NCBI GenBank assembly: GCA_014377485.1
Contig: JACMPM010000002.1
Coordinates: forward strand, 1 to 64,000
DNA from: Bacteriovorax sp.
GTDB lineage: Bacteria; Bdellovibrionota; Bacteriovoracia; Bacteriovoracales; Bacteriovoracaceae
Direction: 5' to 3'
Length of the DNA stretch: 64,000 bases
The notes below the pieces were generated by a model. The model saw nothing but the letters and a program-made list of their open reading frames with translations. It made no database searches and had not been told where the DNA came from. Shown one piece after another: positions 57,040-64,000 of the stretch (positions are counted from its first letter, which is position 1; each line of letters begins with the position of its first letter). Made by a program: the position numbers and the translations under genes.

Positions 57040-58551
57040 TTACTCCCTATGTAAGCTTCTCATATCAAGAAATTCGGTAGCGGCACTTACATCAACTGGA
57101 TAATTTCCGTTGATACAGGCCATGCATAAGCTCTCTTTACCAATACTTTTTTTCATTCCCTCTTCTGAGAGATAAATTAAGCGATCAGCTCCTAAATATT
57201 TTGCAACTTCTTCAACCGTTCGATCAGAAGCCACTAATTCTTTTGGATCTGGAAAATCAATTCCATAATAACAAGGGTTGCGAATGGGCGGACAAGTACT
57301 TGCGAAGTAAACTTCACGAGCTCCGGCCTCTTTCACCATTTCAATAATGCGTTTTGATGTCGTTCCGCGGACGATACTATCGTCAACCAGTAAAACATTT
57401 TTTCCTCTAATCTCACTGGCAATTGCCGTGAGTTTTAACTGAACGGCCCTATTTCTACTTTCTTGAGTATTTAAAATAAAACTTCTTTGGATATAGCGAT
57501 TTTTAATCAAAACTTCGCGGTACGGAATTTTGAGTGTTTCACTTAAACTGATGGCCGCTACTCGAGATGTCTCAGGTATAGGCACAACGATATCGGGGGA
57601 AATCTTGCCTTCATCTATTAGGACTTGAATTTCCGATGCCAGATTCATTCCAAAATCTAAGCGAGCTGAATAAACACTTCTTTTTTCCAACACACTTTCA
57701 GGATTGGCAAAATAGACCCATTCAAACATACAAGATTTTTGAGGAATTTTTTTAAGTTTAGAATAACTAGTTGAAGAAAAAACTTCTCCAGTATCGTTAA
57801 TAAAAAGAATCTCACCTGGCTCTAAATCACGAACCACATCGTAGCCTAAAAAATTAAGCGCATTTGATTCTGAAGCGAGAATATAACTTTTACCAAAATG
57901 TTTAGGATGAGCGGCTTTTTCATCTTCAGTTAAAGCTCTCTCTCCCAGGATTAAAGGTCTTAATCCATGTGGGTCTCTAAAAGCGAACAATCCTTTATCG
58001 GCCAATAAACCGACAACTGAAAATCCACCGTGTGCTTTATCGAAAATTCCTTGAATCGCCATTTGGAATTGGTCAAAACTAAAAGCAGATTTTGAACGCT
58101 CGCTTAATCCATCCGATAAAAGATTAATCAGCGCTTCTAAATCACTCTGAGTAAAAAGATGGCGGGCTTTTTCTTCTTGCAGGTATTTTTTTAATTGGAA
58201 ATAATTAACAATATTACCGTTATGAACCATACCAATCCCAAAAGGATAATTGATCATCATCGGCTGAATATCGCGTTTTTTGTCGATCGCATTTTTTGGG
58301 CCTTCTTTAGGGCCGACTGTTGCGTAACGGGTGTGAGCAATGCTCATTTGGCCACTAAAGCCTGCTAAAATCTCAGGAGAGAAAACATCACTGATAAGCC
58401 CTAGGTCTTTATAATGGTGAAAATCTTTGGAGTTAAAATCGAAGCTGAGAATTCCAGCGGCGTCTTGTCCTCGGTGTTGCAGTAAAAGCAAACCTTGGTA
58501 GACTTCTTGAAATGAATAAGGAGTTCCGTAAACACCGACGATTCCACACAT
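57040..58551 (-). CDS. purF: Amidophosphoribosyltransferase
   Basis: The 503-residue enzyme catalyses the committed step of purine synthesis (PRPP plus glutamine to phosphoribosylamine). The N-terminal nucleophile Cys is residue 2 (MCGIVGVYG), so no propeptide is needed. LLQHRGQDAAGI and HTRYATVG follow. The PRPP loop is VLLVDDSIVRGTTSKRI. Cysteines in KSCMFEWVYF, RNPCYYGID and ESLCMACINGNYP match the four [4Fe-4S] ligands of the B. subtilis-type enzyme, suggesting an Fe-S form. First gene of the operon; upstream lie an inverted repeat and a direct repeat. Confidence 0.96.
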   Translation of the reverse strand: MCGIVGVYGTPYSFQEVYQGLLLLQHRGQDAAGILSFDFNSKDFHHYKDLGLISDVFSPEILAGFSGQMSIAHTRYATVGPKEGPKNAIDKKRDIQPMMINYPFGIGMVHNGNIVNYFQLKKYLQEEKARHLFTQSDLEALINLLSDGLSERSKSAFSFDQFQMAIQGIFDKAHGGFSVVGLLADKGLFAFRDPHGLRPLILGERALTEDEKAAHPKHFGKSYILASESNALNFLGYDVVRDLEPGEILFINDTGEVFSSTSYSKLKKIPQKSCMFEWVYFANPESVLEKRSVYSARLDFGMNLASEIQVLIDEGKISPDIVVPIPETSRVAAISLSETLKIPYREVLIKNRYIQRSFILNTQESRNRAVQLKLTAIASEIRGKNVLLVDDSIVRGTTSKRIIEMVKEAGAREVYFASTCPPIRNPCYYGIDFPDPKELVASDRTVEEVAKYLGADRLIYLSEEGMKKSIGKESLCMACINGNYPVDVSAATEFLDMRSLHRE

Positions 58552-58558
58552 TCTGTTT

Positions 58559-58645
58559 GTCTCATGGTTGGAAAATTTATTCTTATATCTTTCAAATGAG
58601 ACTAAAATTATTTCTTAACTGTGGCAATTAAAACCTTTGGCAATT
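58559..58645. promoter_or_regulatory. purF-purK intergenic region with inverted and direct repeats
   Basis: GTCTCAT (58559-58565) and ATGAGAC (58596-58602) form a perfect 7-bp inverted repeat 8-51 bases upstream of purF. TGGCAATT occurs twice, at 58622-58629 and 58638-58645, 16 bases apart. The second copy begins inside a possible purK -35 box (TTGGCA, 58637-58642; weak -10 CAAAAT, 58661-58666). A shared regulator of the two divergent pur units could bind here. No purine riboswitch fold was recognised. Confidence 0.35.
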
Positions 58646-58676
58646 TTAATAAATAAAAGGCAAAATCTATTTAAAT

Positions 58677-59843
58677 ATGAATCAAATATCTTCTCTAAAA
58701 TCCCAAACAGTTCTCGGAATACTTGGCAGCGGTCAATTGGCGCGCATGACCGCACTTGCTGCCAGTGAGTTAGGAATCATCACCTATATATATTGTTCTG
58801 AATCTGAGGTTAGTCCTGCAGAACATGTTGCTTCAAAAACTTTTAAAGGAAAATTTACCGATAAAGTAGAGATTATAAAATTTTGTGAAAAATGTGATTT
58901 TGTCACCCTTGAAAATGAATTTATCGATCAAGACATCCTAAATGCCATTGATACAAAATTTCCCAATCGCCTATTTCCCAATTCAAAAACATTTAATTGT
59001 ATTGGCGATAAAATTTCAGAAAAAGAAAGTTTTAAAAAAGCTGGAATAAAAGTCGTTCCCTTTTGTGCTATTCATAACATTGATGATGTTGTGGCCTTTA
59101 CCAAAACTCACGGCTACCCCGTAGTTCTAAAAAGTGCAAAAGGCGGATACGATGGTTATGGCAATTGCACTATTAAAAATGAAAGTGAAATTGAAGCAGG
59201 AATATTAAAACTAAAGGCTAATGATATAAAAAGATCTCTTTTAGTTGAAGCCTTCATTCCCTATGTTGCTGAACTGGCCATCATGATCGCTAGAAATAAA
59301 AACGAAATGGTGACTTACCCCATTGCTCATACGGTGCAGGAAAACCATATCTGCCATTATGTTAGCGTGCCTGCGACTCTTCCCAAAGATAATGAAATAG
59401 AAATTATCGAAAATGCTAAAAAGGCCATGATTGCAATCGATGCAATCGGTATTTTTGCTTTTGAATTTTTTCTAACCAAAAACGGCGATCTTTATTTAAA
59501 TGAATCTGCTCCTCGTCCTCATAATAGCGGTCATTATACTATTGAAGGAACGATCACCAGCCAATTTCACAACCATGTTCGCAGCGTTCTCAATCTTCCT
59601 TTGGGAAAAACGGATCTTCGCAGTCCTCATATAATGATGCTCAATTTATTGGGAACACAAAATGGTCCAGCTGAATTAAATAATGCCAATGATTTTTTAA
59701 AAATCCCGGATGGTCATCTTCACCTCTATGGCAAAAAATTATCTAAAGTCGGAAGAAAAATGGGACACTTTACTCTTTTAGGTAAAAACCAAAAAGTAAT
59801 TCTTACAATTTTAGAAAAACTTAAATCGGAATACAGTTTATGA
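58677..59843 (+). CDS. purK: N5-CAIR synthetase
   Basis: The 388-residue ATP-grasp enzyme carboxylates AIR to N5-CAIR with ATP and bicarbonate. [19 protein letters not shown] is the classic N-terminal motif. [17 protein letters not shown] and [17 protein letters not shown] are the ATP-grasp and substrate loops. The stop overlaps the purE start by four bases. It diverges from purF. Confidence 0.97.
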   Translation: MNQISSLKSQTVLGILGSGQLARMTALAASELGIITYIYCSESEVSPAEHVASKTFKGKFTDKVEIIKFCEKCDFVTLENEFIDQDILNAIDTKFPNRLFPNSKTFNCIGDKISEKESFKKAGIKVVPFCAIHNIDDVVAFTKTHGYPVVLKSAKGGYDGYGNCTIKNESEIEAGILKLKANDIKRSLLVEAFIPYVAELAIMIARNKNEMVTYPIAHTVQENHICHYVSVPATLPKDNEIEIIENAKKAMIAIDAIGIFAFEFFLTKNGDLYLNESAPRPHNSGHYTIEGTITSQFHNHVRSVLNLPLGKTDLRSPHIMMLNLLGTQNGPAELNNANDFLKIPDGHLHLYGKKLSKVGRKMGHFTLLGKNQKVILTILEKLKSEYSL

Positions 59844-60394
59844 AAAAAATTTCAAAAAAAACTTCAATGAAAGTTGCGCCCAATAAAACTAAAACTAAAG
59901 CTAAGCCAATAGTCGCGGTTATCATGGGAAGCCTTTCTGACTGGCCAACAATGAAAGAGGCCACAGATGTTCTCGAAGCTTTTAATATTGCCTACGAACA
60001 CCAAATTCTTTCTGCTCACAGAACTCCCGATGAGATGCGTGACTTCGCTCTCGATGCTCGCAAAAATGGAATTAAAATAATTATCGCTGGTGCCGGAGGA
60101 GCAGCTCACCTTCCAGGCATGACTGCAGCTTATACGACTTTGCCGGTTATCGGTGTTCCTATTCTTTCTAAAACTCTCCAAGGCGTAGACAGCTTGCTTT
60201 CAATCGTTCAAATGCCTAAAGGCATTCCAGTTGCCACTGTAGCAATTGGAAATGCAGCCAATGCTGCTCTTCTTGCCATTCAAATCCTATCAATTGAAGA
60301 TAATACTTTGGCGTTGAAAATTGAAAAATTCAGAGCTAACCAAACAATTCAAGTTCAAAAAATGAATAAGGAATTAAAGGCCTCAAAGTATTAA
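59840..60394 (+). CDS. purE: N5-CAIR mutase
   Basis: The 184-residue class I PurE rearranges N5-CAIR to [19 protein letters not shown], the catalytic His in [11 protein letters not shown], and [17 protein letters not shown] are diagnostic. The first ~22 residues are a Lys/Thr-rich extension ([19 protein letters not shown]) absent from most homologues; a start at a later ATG is possible. Coupled to purK. Confidence 0.96.
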   Translation: MKKISKKTSMKVAPNKTKTKAKPIVAVIMGSLSDWPTMKEATDVLEAFNIAYEHQILSAHRTPDEMRDFALDARKNGIKIIIAGAGGAAHLPGMTAAYTTLPVIGVPILSKTLQGVDSLLSIVQMPKGIPVATVAIGNAANAALLAIQILSIEDNTLALKIEKFRANQTIQVQKMNKELKASKY

Positions 60395-60716
60395 AAGCTT
60401 AAAGACAAACAAAAACATTTTAAAAGCTCTTAATTATGGATTTATTTTCATTATCTTCGTCTGGTTATTTGTAGGGTCGGTCTATTTATATGATACATTT
60501 CGGGACCAAAAACTTGTCTTTATTACAAAAAATTCAGTTGATCTATATCAAAGCAGCGATACTGTTAGCAGCATTAAAATTGGAATTATTAATCCCACCG
60601 ATCATGTAAAAGTTTTGAGAGTCCTCTTCGTAAAAGATCATTTGGTCATATATGTTTATGTAAATAATAGACAAAAAGGCTGGATTATAAAAACTAGCGA
60701 TGTTGATTTAAAATAG
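60390..60716 (+). CDS. Small membrane-anchored SH3-like protein with non-standard start (or decayed gene)
   Basis: An open frame directly after purE has no ATG, GTG or TTG near its beginning, so it is easily missed. It encodes one membrane helix ([19 protein letters not shown]). The rest reads like a bacterial SH3 domain ([43 protein letters not shown]), ending at TAG 60714-60716. The ATT at 60390, about 10 bases after AAAGG, could start it (about 108 residues). Alternatively the true start has been lost and this is a pseudogene. Function unknown. Confidence 0.5.
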   Translation: MKSLKTNKNILKALNYGFIFIIFVWLFVGSVYLYDTFRDQKLVFITKNSVDLYQSSDTVSSIKIGIINPTDHVKVLRVLFVKDHLVIYVYVNNRQKGWIIKTSDVDLK

Positions 60717-60739
60717 TGAAGTAATGCCTTAAATTTAAT

Positions 60740-60961
60740 ATGTACGAGATACATAGGATTACTTATGTCACTCCAGAACTAAGTCAATTTGGGCCTGTTA
60801 TGGATTCAAAAGTTTATTTAACGAGCGATTTCCGCGCATACCCCAGAGACGTTGCTTTCGTATGTTCGTACAAATGTAATTCAAATGGTAAAATCGATAT
60901 CGTCAAAGGCATAACAAAAGTCCGCGTAAGCAATAAATTCTCTGAAGGACTTAAAATTTGA
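60740..60961 (+). CDS. Short hypothetical ORF
   Basis: A 73-codon frame with ATG start but no ribosome binding site. The translation (YVTPELSQFGPVMDSKVYLT, CSYKCNSNGKIDIVKGITKV) alternates in a beta-like way and has two Cys. No family is recognised. It may be a real small protein or a remnant; the surrounding region is full of decayed genes. Confidence 0.3.
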   Translation: MYEIHRITYVTPELSQFGPVMDSKVYLTSDFRAYPRDVAFVCSYKCNSNGKIDIVKGITKVRVSNKFSEGLKI

Positions 60962-61407
60962 GATTAGAAGAATGTCATCATTTAGAGTCTGGTCATCTGC
61001 GGTGGCGTCAATACAAACGGTAAAGACATCTGACCCAAAAAGTTTGAGTTTTTATAAAAAATGTAGTTGAAAACCTAAGTAGATCGCTTCATCCCAGTCT
61101 GATTCTATCGAATCCATTTTTGCCAGAACTTCCTTAATTGAAGTTTTATGACTATTAATTTTCAAAATTTATATAGAGATTGTAAGAGACTATAAATGGC
61201 ATTGTGATGAGTAGAATGAACATAGGCAAAAAAAACTCAGCCAAAGCCACTCGTATAACTACTGAAGAGAGTGCATTTCATACATAGTTTCCCAACTTTC
61301 AGGCTTAAAATTTAGTTCAAGCGGCTTAAAAAAACGATATTACATAAAAAAATAAATTCATGAAGACAGTCCTTCCATCCTCCATAATCAAAGTGATCAT
61401 TTTTTAT
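60962..61407. other. Gene-poor region, possibly with a minus-strand gene remnant
   Basis: No full gene is seen. On the minus strand a 37-codon frame around 61050-61165 (KEVLAKMDSIESDWDEAIYL) has ordinary coding-like composition but lacks a proper start and may be the tail of a lost gene. Confidence 0.35.
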
Positions 61408-61436
61408 TTGCAAGAAAACAAGATAATGTTTATTCT
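61408..61436 (+). promoter_or_regulatory. Possible sigma-70 promoter of the histone-like gene
   Basis: TTGCAA (61408-61413) and TATTCT (61431-61436) with a 17-base spacer lie about 80 bases upstream of the start codon. Confidence 0.4.
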
Positions 61437-61480
61437 ATACATAACAACAACGCACTCAAGGTTTCAGCCTATGCGTGCAC

Positions 61481-61499
61481 TATGTACATCGTGTACATA
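61481..61499 (+). promoter_or_regulatory. Perfect palindrome just upstream of the histone-like gene
   Basis: TATGTACA (61481-61488) and TGTACATA (61492-61499) form a perfect 8-bp inverted repeat with a 3-base centre. It ends five bases before the GGAGGA ribosome binding site, so it is either an operator or a leader hairpin that could limit translation. Confidence 0.55.
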
Positions 61500-61514
61500 A
61501 CTCTGGAGGATTCC

Positions 61515-61799
61515 ATGGCCGTTAAAAAAGCAACGACAACTAAGAAAAAAGCTACAAAAAAAGTAGTAAAGTCAGTAGCAAAGAAAGCTACAAAAAAAGC
61601 AGCTAAGAAAGCTACAAAAAAAGCAGCTAAGAAAGCTACAAAAAAAGTAGCTAAGAAAGCTACGAAAAAAGTAGCTAAGAAAGCTACGAAAAAAGTAGCT
61701 AAGAAAGCTACGAAAAAAGTAGCTAAGAAAGCTGTTAAAAAAGCAACGAAGAAAAGAGCTACGAAAAAAGTAGCCGCTGTAGTAGCTCCAGCAGTTTAG
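61515..61799 (+). CDS. Histone H1-like Lys/Ala-rich DNA-binding protein
   Basis: A 94-residue protein made almost entirely of Lys, Ala, Thr and Val in KKATKKVA-type repeats, ending in an Ala/Val/Pro tail. This composition is that of bacterial histone H1-like proteins (Hc1/Hc2 of Chlamydia, AlgP-like tails), which bind DNA nonspecifically and compact the nucleoid. In Bdellovibrio-type life cycles, nucleoid compaction in attack-phase cells would be a fitting role, but this is inference. A frame opens at 61482, but the ATG at 61515 with GGAGGA five bases upstream is the likely start. A terminator follows. Confidence 0.85.
   Translation: MAVKKATTTKKKATKKVVKSVAKKATKKAAKKATKKAAKKATKKVAKKATKKVAKKATKKVAKKATKKVAKKAVKKATKKRATKKVAAVVAPAV
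61587..61730 (+). repeat. Six tandem 24-bp repeats inside the histone-like gene
   Basis: Six head-to-tail 24-base units, each beginning GCTAC(A/G)AAAAAAG and encoding ATKK(A/V)AKK. The first two units encode Ala and the later ones Val at the variable position, and the later ones carry ACG instead of ACA. Near-identity at DNA level implies recent expansion; copy number may vary between strains. Confidence 0.95.
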
Positions 61800-61819
61800 T
61801 TTTTAAGAAGAGAATTTAT

Positions 61820-61849
61820 AAAAAAGGGACCCTCGTGGTCCCTTTTTTT
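61820..61849 (+). terminator. Rho-independent terminator of the histone-like gene
   Basis: GGGACC (61826-61831) pairs with GGTCCC (61837-61842) around CTCGT, followed by seven T (61843-61849) and preceded by an A-run that extends the stem. A classic strong terminator. Confidence 0.95.
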
Positions 61850-61877
61850 ATTTAAAGACCCTGAAGAAGGATGTTTG

Positions 61878-62099
61878 GTGAAAAAATCTGGTTTATTACT
61901 TTTAGGTCTACTTTTAGTGGTATTTATCGTGGTTTTTTTGAACTTAAAACAAAGAAAAGCAATGGTCAAAAATATGAATACTTCTCTCAATATTCCTATT
62001 AAAAATAGTGAAGAATTACCAGTCGCTGTTAAAAATCAAATCGAAGAAAATCTAAAACAATCAAACTCAGAACAAGATAAAAATATGCCAAATGAGTAA
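61878..62099 (+). CDS. Small single-pass membrane protein
   Basis: A protein of about 73 residues with an N-terminal membrane helix (SGLLLLGLLLVVFIVVFLNL) and a polar tail rich in Asn, Glu and Lys. The GTG at 61878 is preceded by AGAAGGA with six bases spacing; a TTG three bases earlier is too close. It lies just after the terminator of the histone-like gene, so it may have its own promoter. Function unknown. Confidence 0.55.
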   Translation: MKKSGLLLLGLLLVVFIVVFLNLKQRKAMVKNMNTSLNIPIKNSEELPVAVKNQIEENLKQSNSEQDKNMPNE

Positions 62100-62118
62100 A
62101 AAAATATCTATTAATTAC

Positions 62119-62334
62119 TCAGTCCGGATTCTCCTCAACCGCATTCCTTGGCAAGTTGCCAATAACCAGACCGGCAAAAATGAGCAGTCTTCCGATAAAC
62201 ATTAGTGGCGATAAATTCTCGTTAAAATAATAAACCCAAAAATTGTAGCCGATAACGAATGAAATACATCAAAAAAGGTCAATTGATGCCAGTCTATATG
62301 ATTTAGTAACCAGTAAAGAATTTGAAAAATTCAT
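62119..62334 (-). pseudogene. Decayed EamA/DMT-family transporter fragment (C-terminal end)
   Basis: Read on the minus strand, three consecutive frames together give the end of a drug/metabolite transporter: NSLLVTKSYRLASIDLF, then FDVFHSLSATIFGFII, then YYFNENLSPLMFIGRLLIF with AGLVIGN and a stop at 62119-62121. The F-x-E-x-L-S-P-L-x-x-I-G pattern followed by a final helix is characteristic of EamA proteins. At least two frameshifts separate the pieces, the first in a T6 run. The upstream majority of the gene is absent. Confidence 0.75.
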
Positions 62335-62461
62335 TAAGTAGATATTCAAAAAATTAGTTTCTCATTAATTTAGCTTCATAATTTCAAGACCTTGCTTTTA
62401 TAAATATCCAAAATGTCTTGCTCTCTTATGATATAAAGTTCCTAAAAAAGGAAGCTTTCTC

Positions 62462-62603
62462 ATGGGAGAAGTCATGTTACATCAAACAAAATTTTGAACA
62501 AGTTGACAAAAAAATTGATCGTTTAAGCTCAATCATGATGTGGCAGGGAGGAATTCTTGTGACACTAATAACTGGACTTTATTTAAAATTATTTTTAGCT
62601 TAA
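62462..62603 (+). pseudogene. Small coiled-coil/membrane protein, apparently frameshifted
   Basis: ATG at 62462 has AAGGAAG eight bases upstream and reads MGEVMLHQTKF, then a TGA. Removing one T from the TTTT run before that stop restores FEQVDKKIDRLSSI plus a membrane helix (WQGGILVTLITGLYLKLFLA), 46 residues in all, ending at 62603. The distal half is also open in a frame starting with TTG at 62418, but that start has no ribosome binding site. The coiled coil plus terminal helix resembles short phage- or toxin-associated membrane proteins (XhlA-like), though weakly. Confidence 0.5.
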
Positions 62604-62604
62604 C

Positions 62605-64000
62605 TCAATACTCATTCTTATTCTTCGGCACAAATAACCTAAACTGATTGCAGGACCCACGCCCCTTCCCTCTCAACATTCTCTTCCCATTATCAACCAA
62701 CAAATAAGGAACCTTAATCTCTTTAGCAAACGGCAACCCCGCCTCATGGGTATAAAAAAGAATTTCCCCACTCACTTGCCACGTGATCCGTTTGCCCACA
62801 CTCTCCGGCCGCATAACAATCTCTTCCGCCAACTTTTCTGCCTGACTCCAAAGCTCTCTCTGCTGATCAGTTTGAAACTGCGGACATAAAATTCTCACCA
62901 GCGCTTTGTCATCATTCTCGGCCTGAGGGCCTTGAATTTCATAAACAGCATCTGGAATATTGGGATGAAACTGTCCCGTATGAAATTTCTTAATAGAAAA
63001 AGAATTCCAAACAGAAAATTGACCTTTTTTAGAAATCACTTGAGCAGCTGGATGTAAATCACTTTTTTCTTTCCGGCCAAAATCACTCAATCCTCTTAAA
63101 TGATTTATAGGTTTATTTTTTAGTCCTGGAGCAGGACGGGATATCCCTACCCAATTATTTAAAAAAATCGTCCAGTTCTCTTCTCTAACGACAGAACTTT
63201 TTATCTCAAGCTGAGACTGTTCATTAAGTGCTCTGGCCACCGCCATGCTTCGATCGGCAATAATTCTTCCGATCGCTTCAAACTGCGGCAGTCCCTGAAG
63301 CTGGCAACTACTTGCCTCCCCCCATAGAGTCCGGGCCACACCTTCCATCGCACTTTGCTCGCGTGAGTTAGTCTTTATATTGGAAATATGATTATCGAAG
63401 GAATTTGTTTCAGTAGGCGCTTCCAGATTATTCATTTCATCGACTTCAATTTGTTTGATCCGGGGAAATCTAGTACGGGCTTCATCAAGTGTAATCGCTC
63501 TCGCTTCTGCAAATGACCCAATCGATTTTGTGAGCAGACTTCGGTAACGAACAGCAAATGGTCCAAGCTTTACACTTGGTAGCGGAACATTTTTTAAAAA
63601 TGGCGGATCAGTCAACCAACTGCGAACGGCCAGAAGACTGGCACCTTTTTTACGAATCAGGCGAAGTGCAGACCTTGCACTTTTTCGGTAAACACTCTCA
63701 AGAACTCCCAAATCATAATTTCGAAATAATTCCAAGGCCTGCATAACTTCAGGTCTCGTCGTTTCGGCCCTTACTAAATCTAATAATTCATAAAATTTTG
63801 GATCGTCTCGAAATTTTAATTCTGAAGAATGAATTTCAGCATCCACTTCTTTTTTTGCCAGCTTGGCTAAAAAATCAGGGTGAGAAATCATGTCATTAAA
63901 GCGCAGGTCCACGAATGCTTTTTTAAGAAAATTATTTTCCAGTTTATCCAGCACCACCATTAGATTTTCGACTTCAGAAATGGCCTGCAAGAGTTTAAGT
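62605..64000 (-). CDS. SleB-like cell wall hydrolase domain protein (5' end probably outside window)
   Basis: At least 461 residues are visible; the frame stays open to the window edge, so the true start may lie beyond it (first in-window candidate TTG at 63990). The N-terminal ~170 residues are helical (LARFxxM-type packing, ESVYRKSARSALRLIRKKGA) and unassigned. From about residue 215, ARTLWGEASSCQLQGLPQFE and AIGRIIADRS match the SleB/hydrolase-2 family, with the catalytic Glu in WGEA. Such enzymes are lytic transglycosylases or amidases cutting peptidoglycan. No signal peptide can be judged. The C-terminal ~120 residues have a Cys pair (RILCPQF and GSCNQF). Confidence 0.7.
   Translation of the reverse strand, partial: LKLLQAISEVENLMVVLDKLENNFLKKAFVDLRFNDMISHPDFLAKLAKKEVDAEIHSSELKFRDDPKFYELLDLVRAETTRPEVMQALELFRNYDLGVLESVYRKSARSALRLIRKKGASLLAVRSWLTDPPFLKNVPLPSVKLGPFAVRYRSLLTKSIGSFAEARAITLDEARTRFPRIKQIEVDEMNNLEAPTETNSFDNHISNIKTNSREQSAMEGVARTLWGEASSCQLQGLPQFEAIGRIIADRSMAVARALNEQSQLEIKSSVVREENWTIFLNNWVGISRPAPGLKNKPINHLRGLSDFGRKEKSDLHPAAQVISKKGQFSVWNSFSIKKFHTGQFHPNIPDAVYEIQGPQAENDDKALVRILCPQFQTDQQRELWSQAEKLAEEIVMRPESVGKRITWQVSGEILFYTHEAGLPFAKEIKVPYLLVDNGKRMLRGKGRGSCNQFRLFVPKNKNEY

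Noticed and set aside
60962-61407. Small RNA or tRNA in the gene-poor region
   Set aside because: No cloverleaf, conserved RNA motif or terminator hairpin was found in this stretch.
61482-61514. Upstream start of the histone-like protein
   Set aside because: It would translate the palindrome and the ribosome binding site; the ATG at 61515 is preceded by GGAGGA at good spacing.

Overview
The window looks like chromosomal DNA of a low-GC (roughly 36-37 % by eye) Gram-negative predator-type bacterium of the Bdellovibrionota, most likely the Bacteriovoracales. This is inferred, not proven. Kdo synthesis genes and several outer-membrane or lipoproteins show a Gram-negative envelope. A secreted polysaccharide deacetylase, an L,D-transpeptidase, a SleB-like cell wall hydrolase, a histone H1-like Lys/Ala repeat protein, fused chemotaxis proteins and many TPR/REC/PilZ-like proteins fit that group. 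No rRNA, tRNA, insertion sequence or CRISPR array was seen.

Layout. 1-194: end of a glutathione peroxidase gene. 195-826: non-coding, with what looks like the domain V end of a group II intron and a (TTA)15 microsatellite. 827-3015: a Cache-PAS histidine kinase and the stump of its response regulator. 3181-4587: secreted polysaccharide deacetylase. 4584-10303 (minus): chemotaxis operon cheA-cheW-cheR/REC-cheB. 10511-15128: ilvE, ferredoxin, phosphohexomutase, queC and a small secreted protein. 15136-21995 (minus): dnaE, a secreted unknown, a CsgG/FlgT-like lipoprotein and pyrD. 22153-23686: an unknown membrane protein and a HAD-like protein ending in a sliding-clamp motif. 23683-27840 (minus): guaB-guaA-SGNH hydrolase. 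27914-32008 (minus): FecR-domain protein, TPR lipoprotein, BtuF-like protein, membrane histidine kinase. 32142-34361: DsbD/ScsB-type reductase. 34362-36154 (minus): PilZ-like protein and pseudo-receiver/TPR protein. 36330-41429 (minus): kdsB-pyrG-kdsA-kdsC-DUF493-gpsA. 41475-47428: secreted coiled-coil protein, TolC-like protein, beta-barrel, purB, a polytopic membrane protein and an L,D-transpeptidase. 47475-58551 (minus): purF-C-D-N-L-Q-H-M. 58677-60394: purK-purE. 60390-62603: a degraded-looking stretch of small or broken genes around the histone-like gene. 62605 to the end (minus): SleB-like hydrolase running off the window.

How the genes work together. The window holds every step from PRPP to IMP (purF, D, N, L/Q, M, K, E, C, B, H), then IMP to GMP (guaB, guaA), plus pyrimidine steps (pyrD, pyrG). 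KdsA, KdsC and KdsB make and activate Kdo for lipid A, and PyrG supplies the CTP that KdsB uses. purA and kdsD are not here. Genes are packed with 1-20 nt overlaps, and two convergent pairs share the same TTAA as both stop codons.

Nothing here is a clear, complete new defence or mobile system. The most unusual items are the orphan group II intron domain V, the HAD-like protein with a C-terminal QLSLFD clamp motif beside dnaE, the CheR-REC protein with a degenerate CheB-like tail, the palindrome ahead of the histone-like gene, and the cluster of decaying genes at 60.4-62.6 kb.
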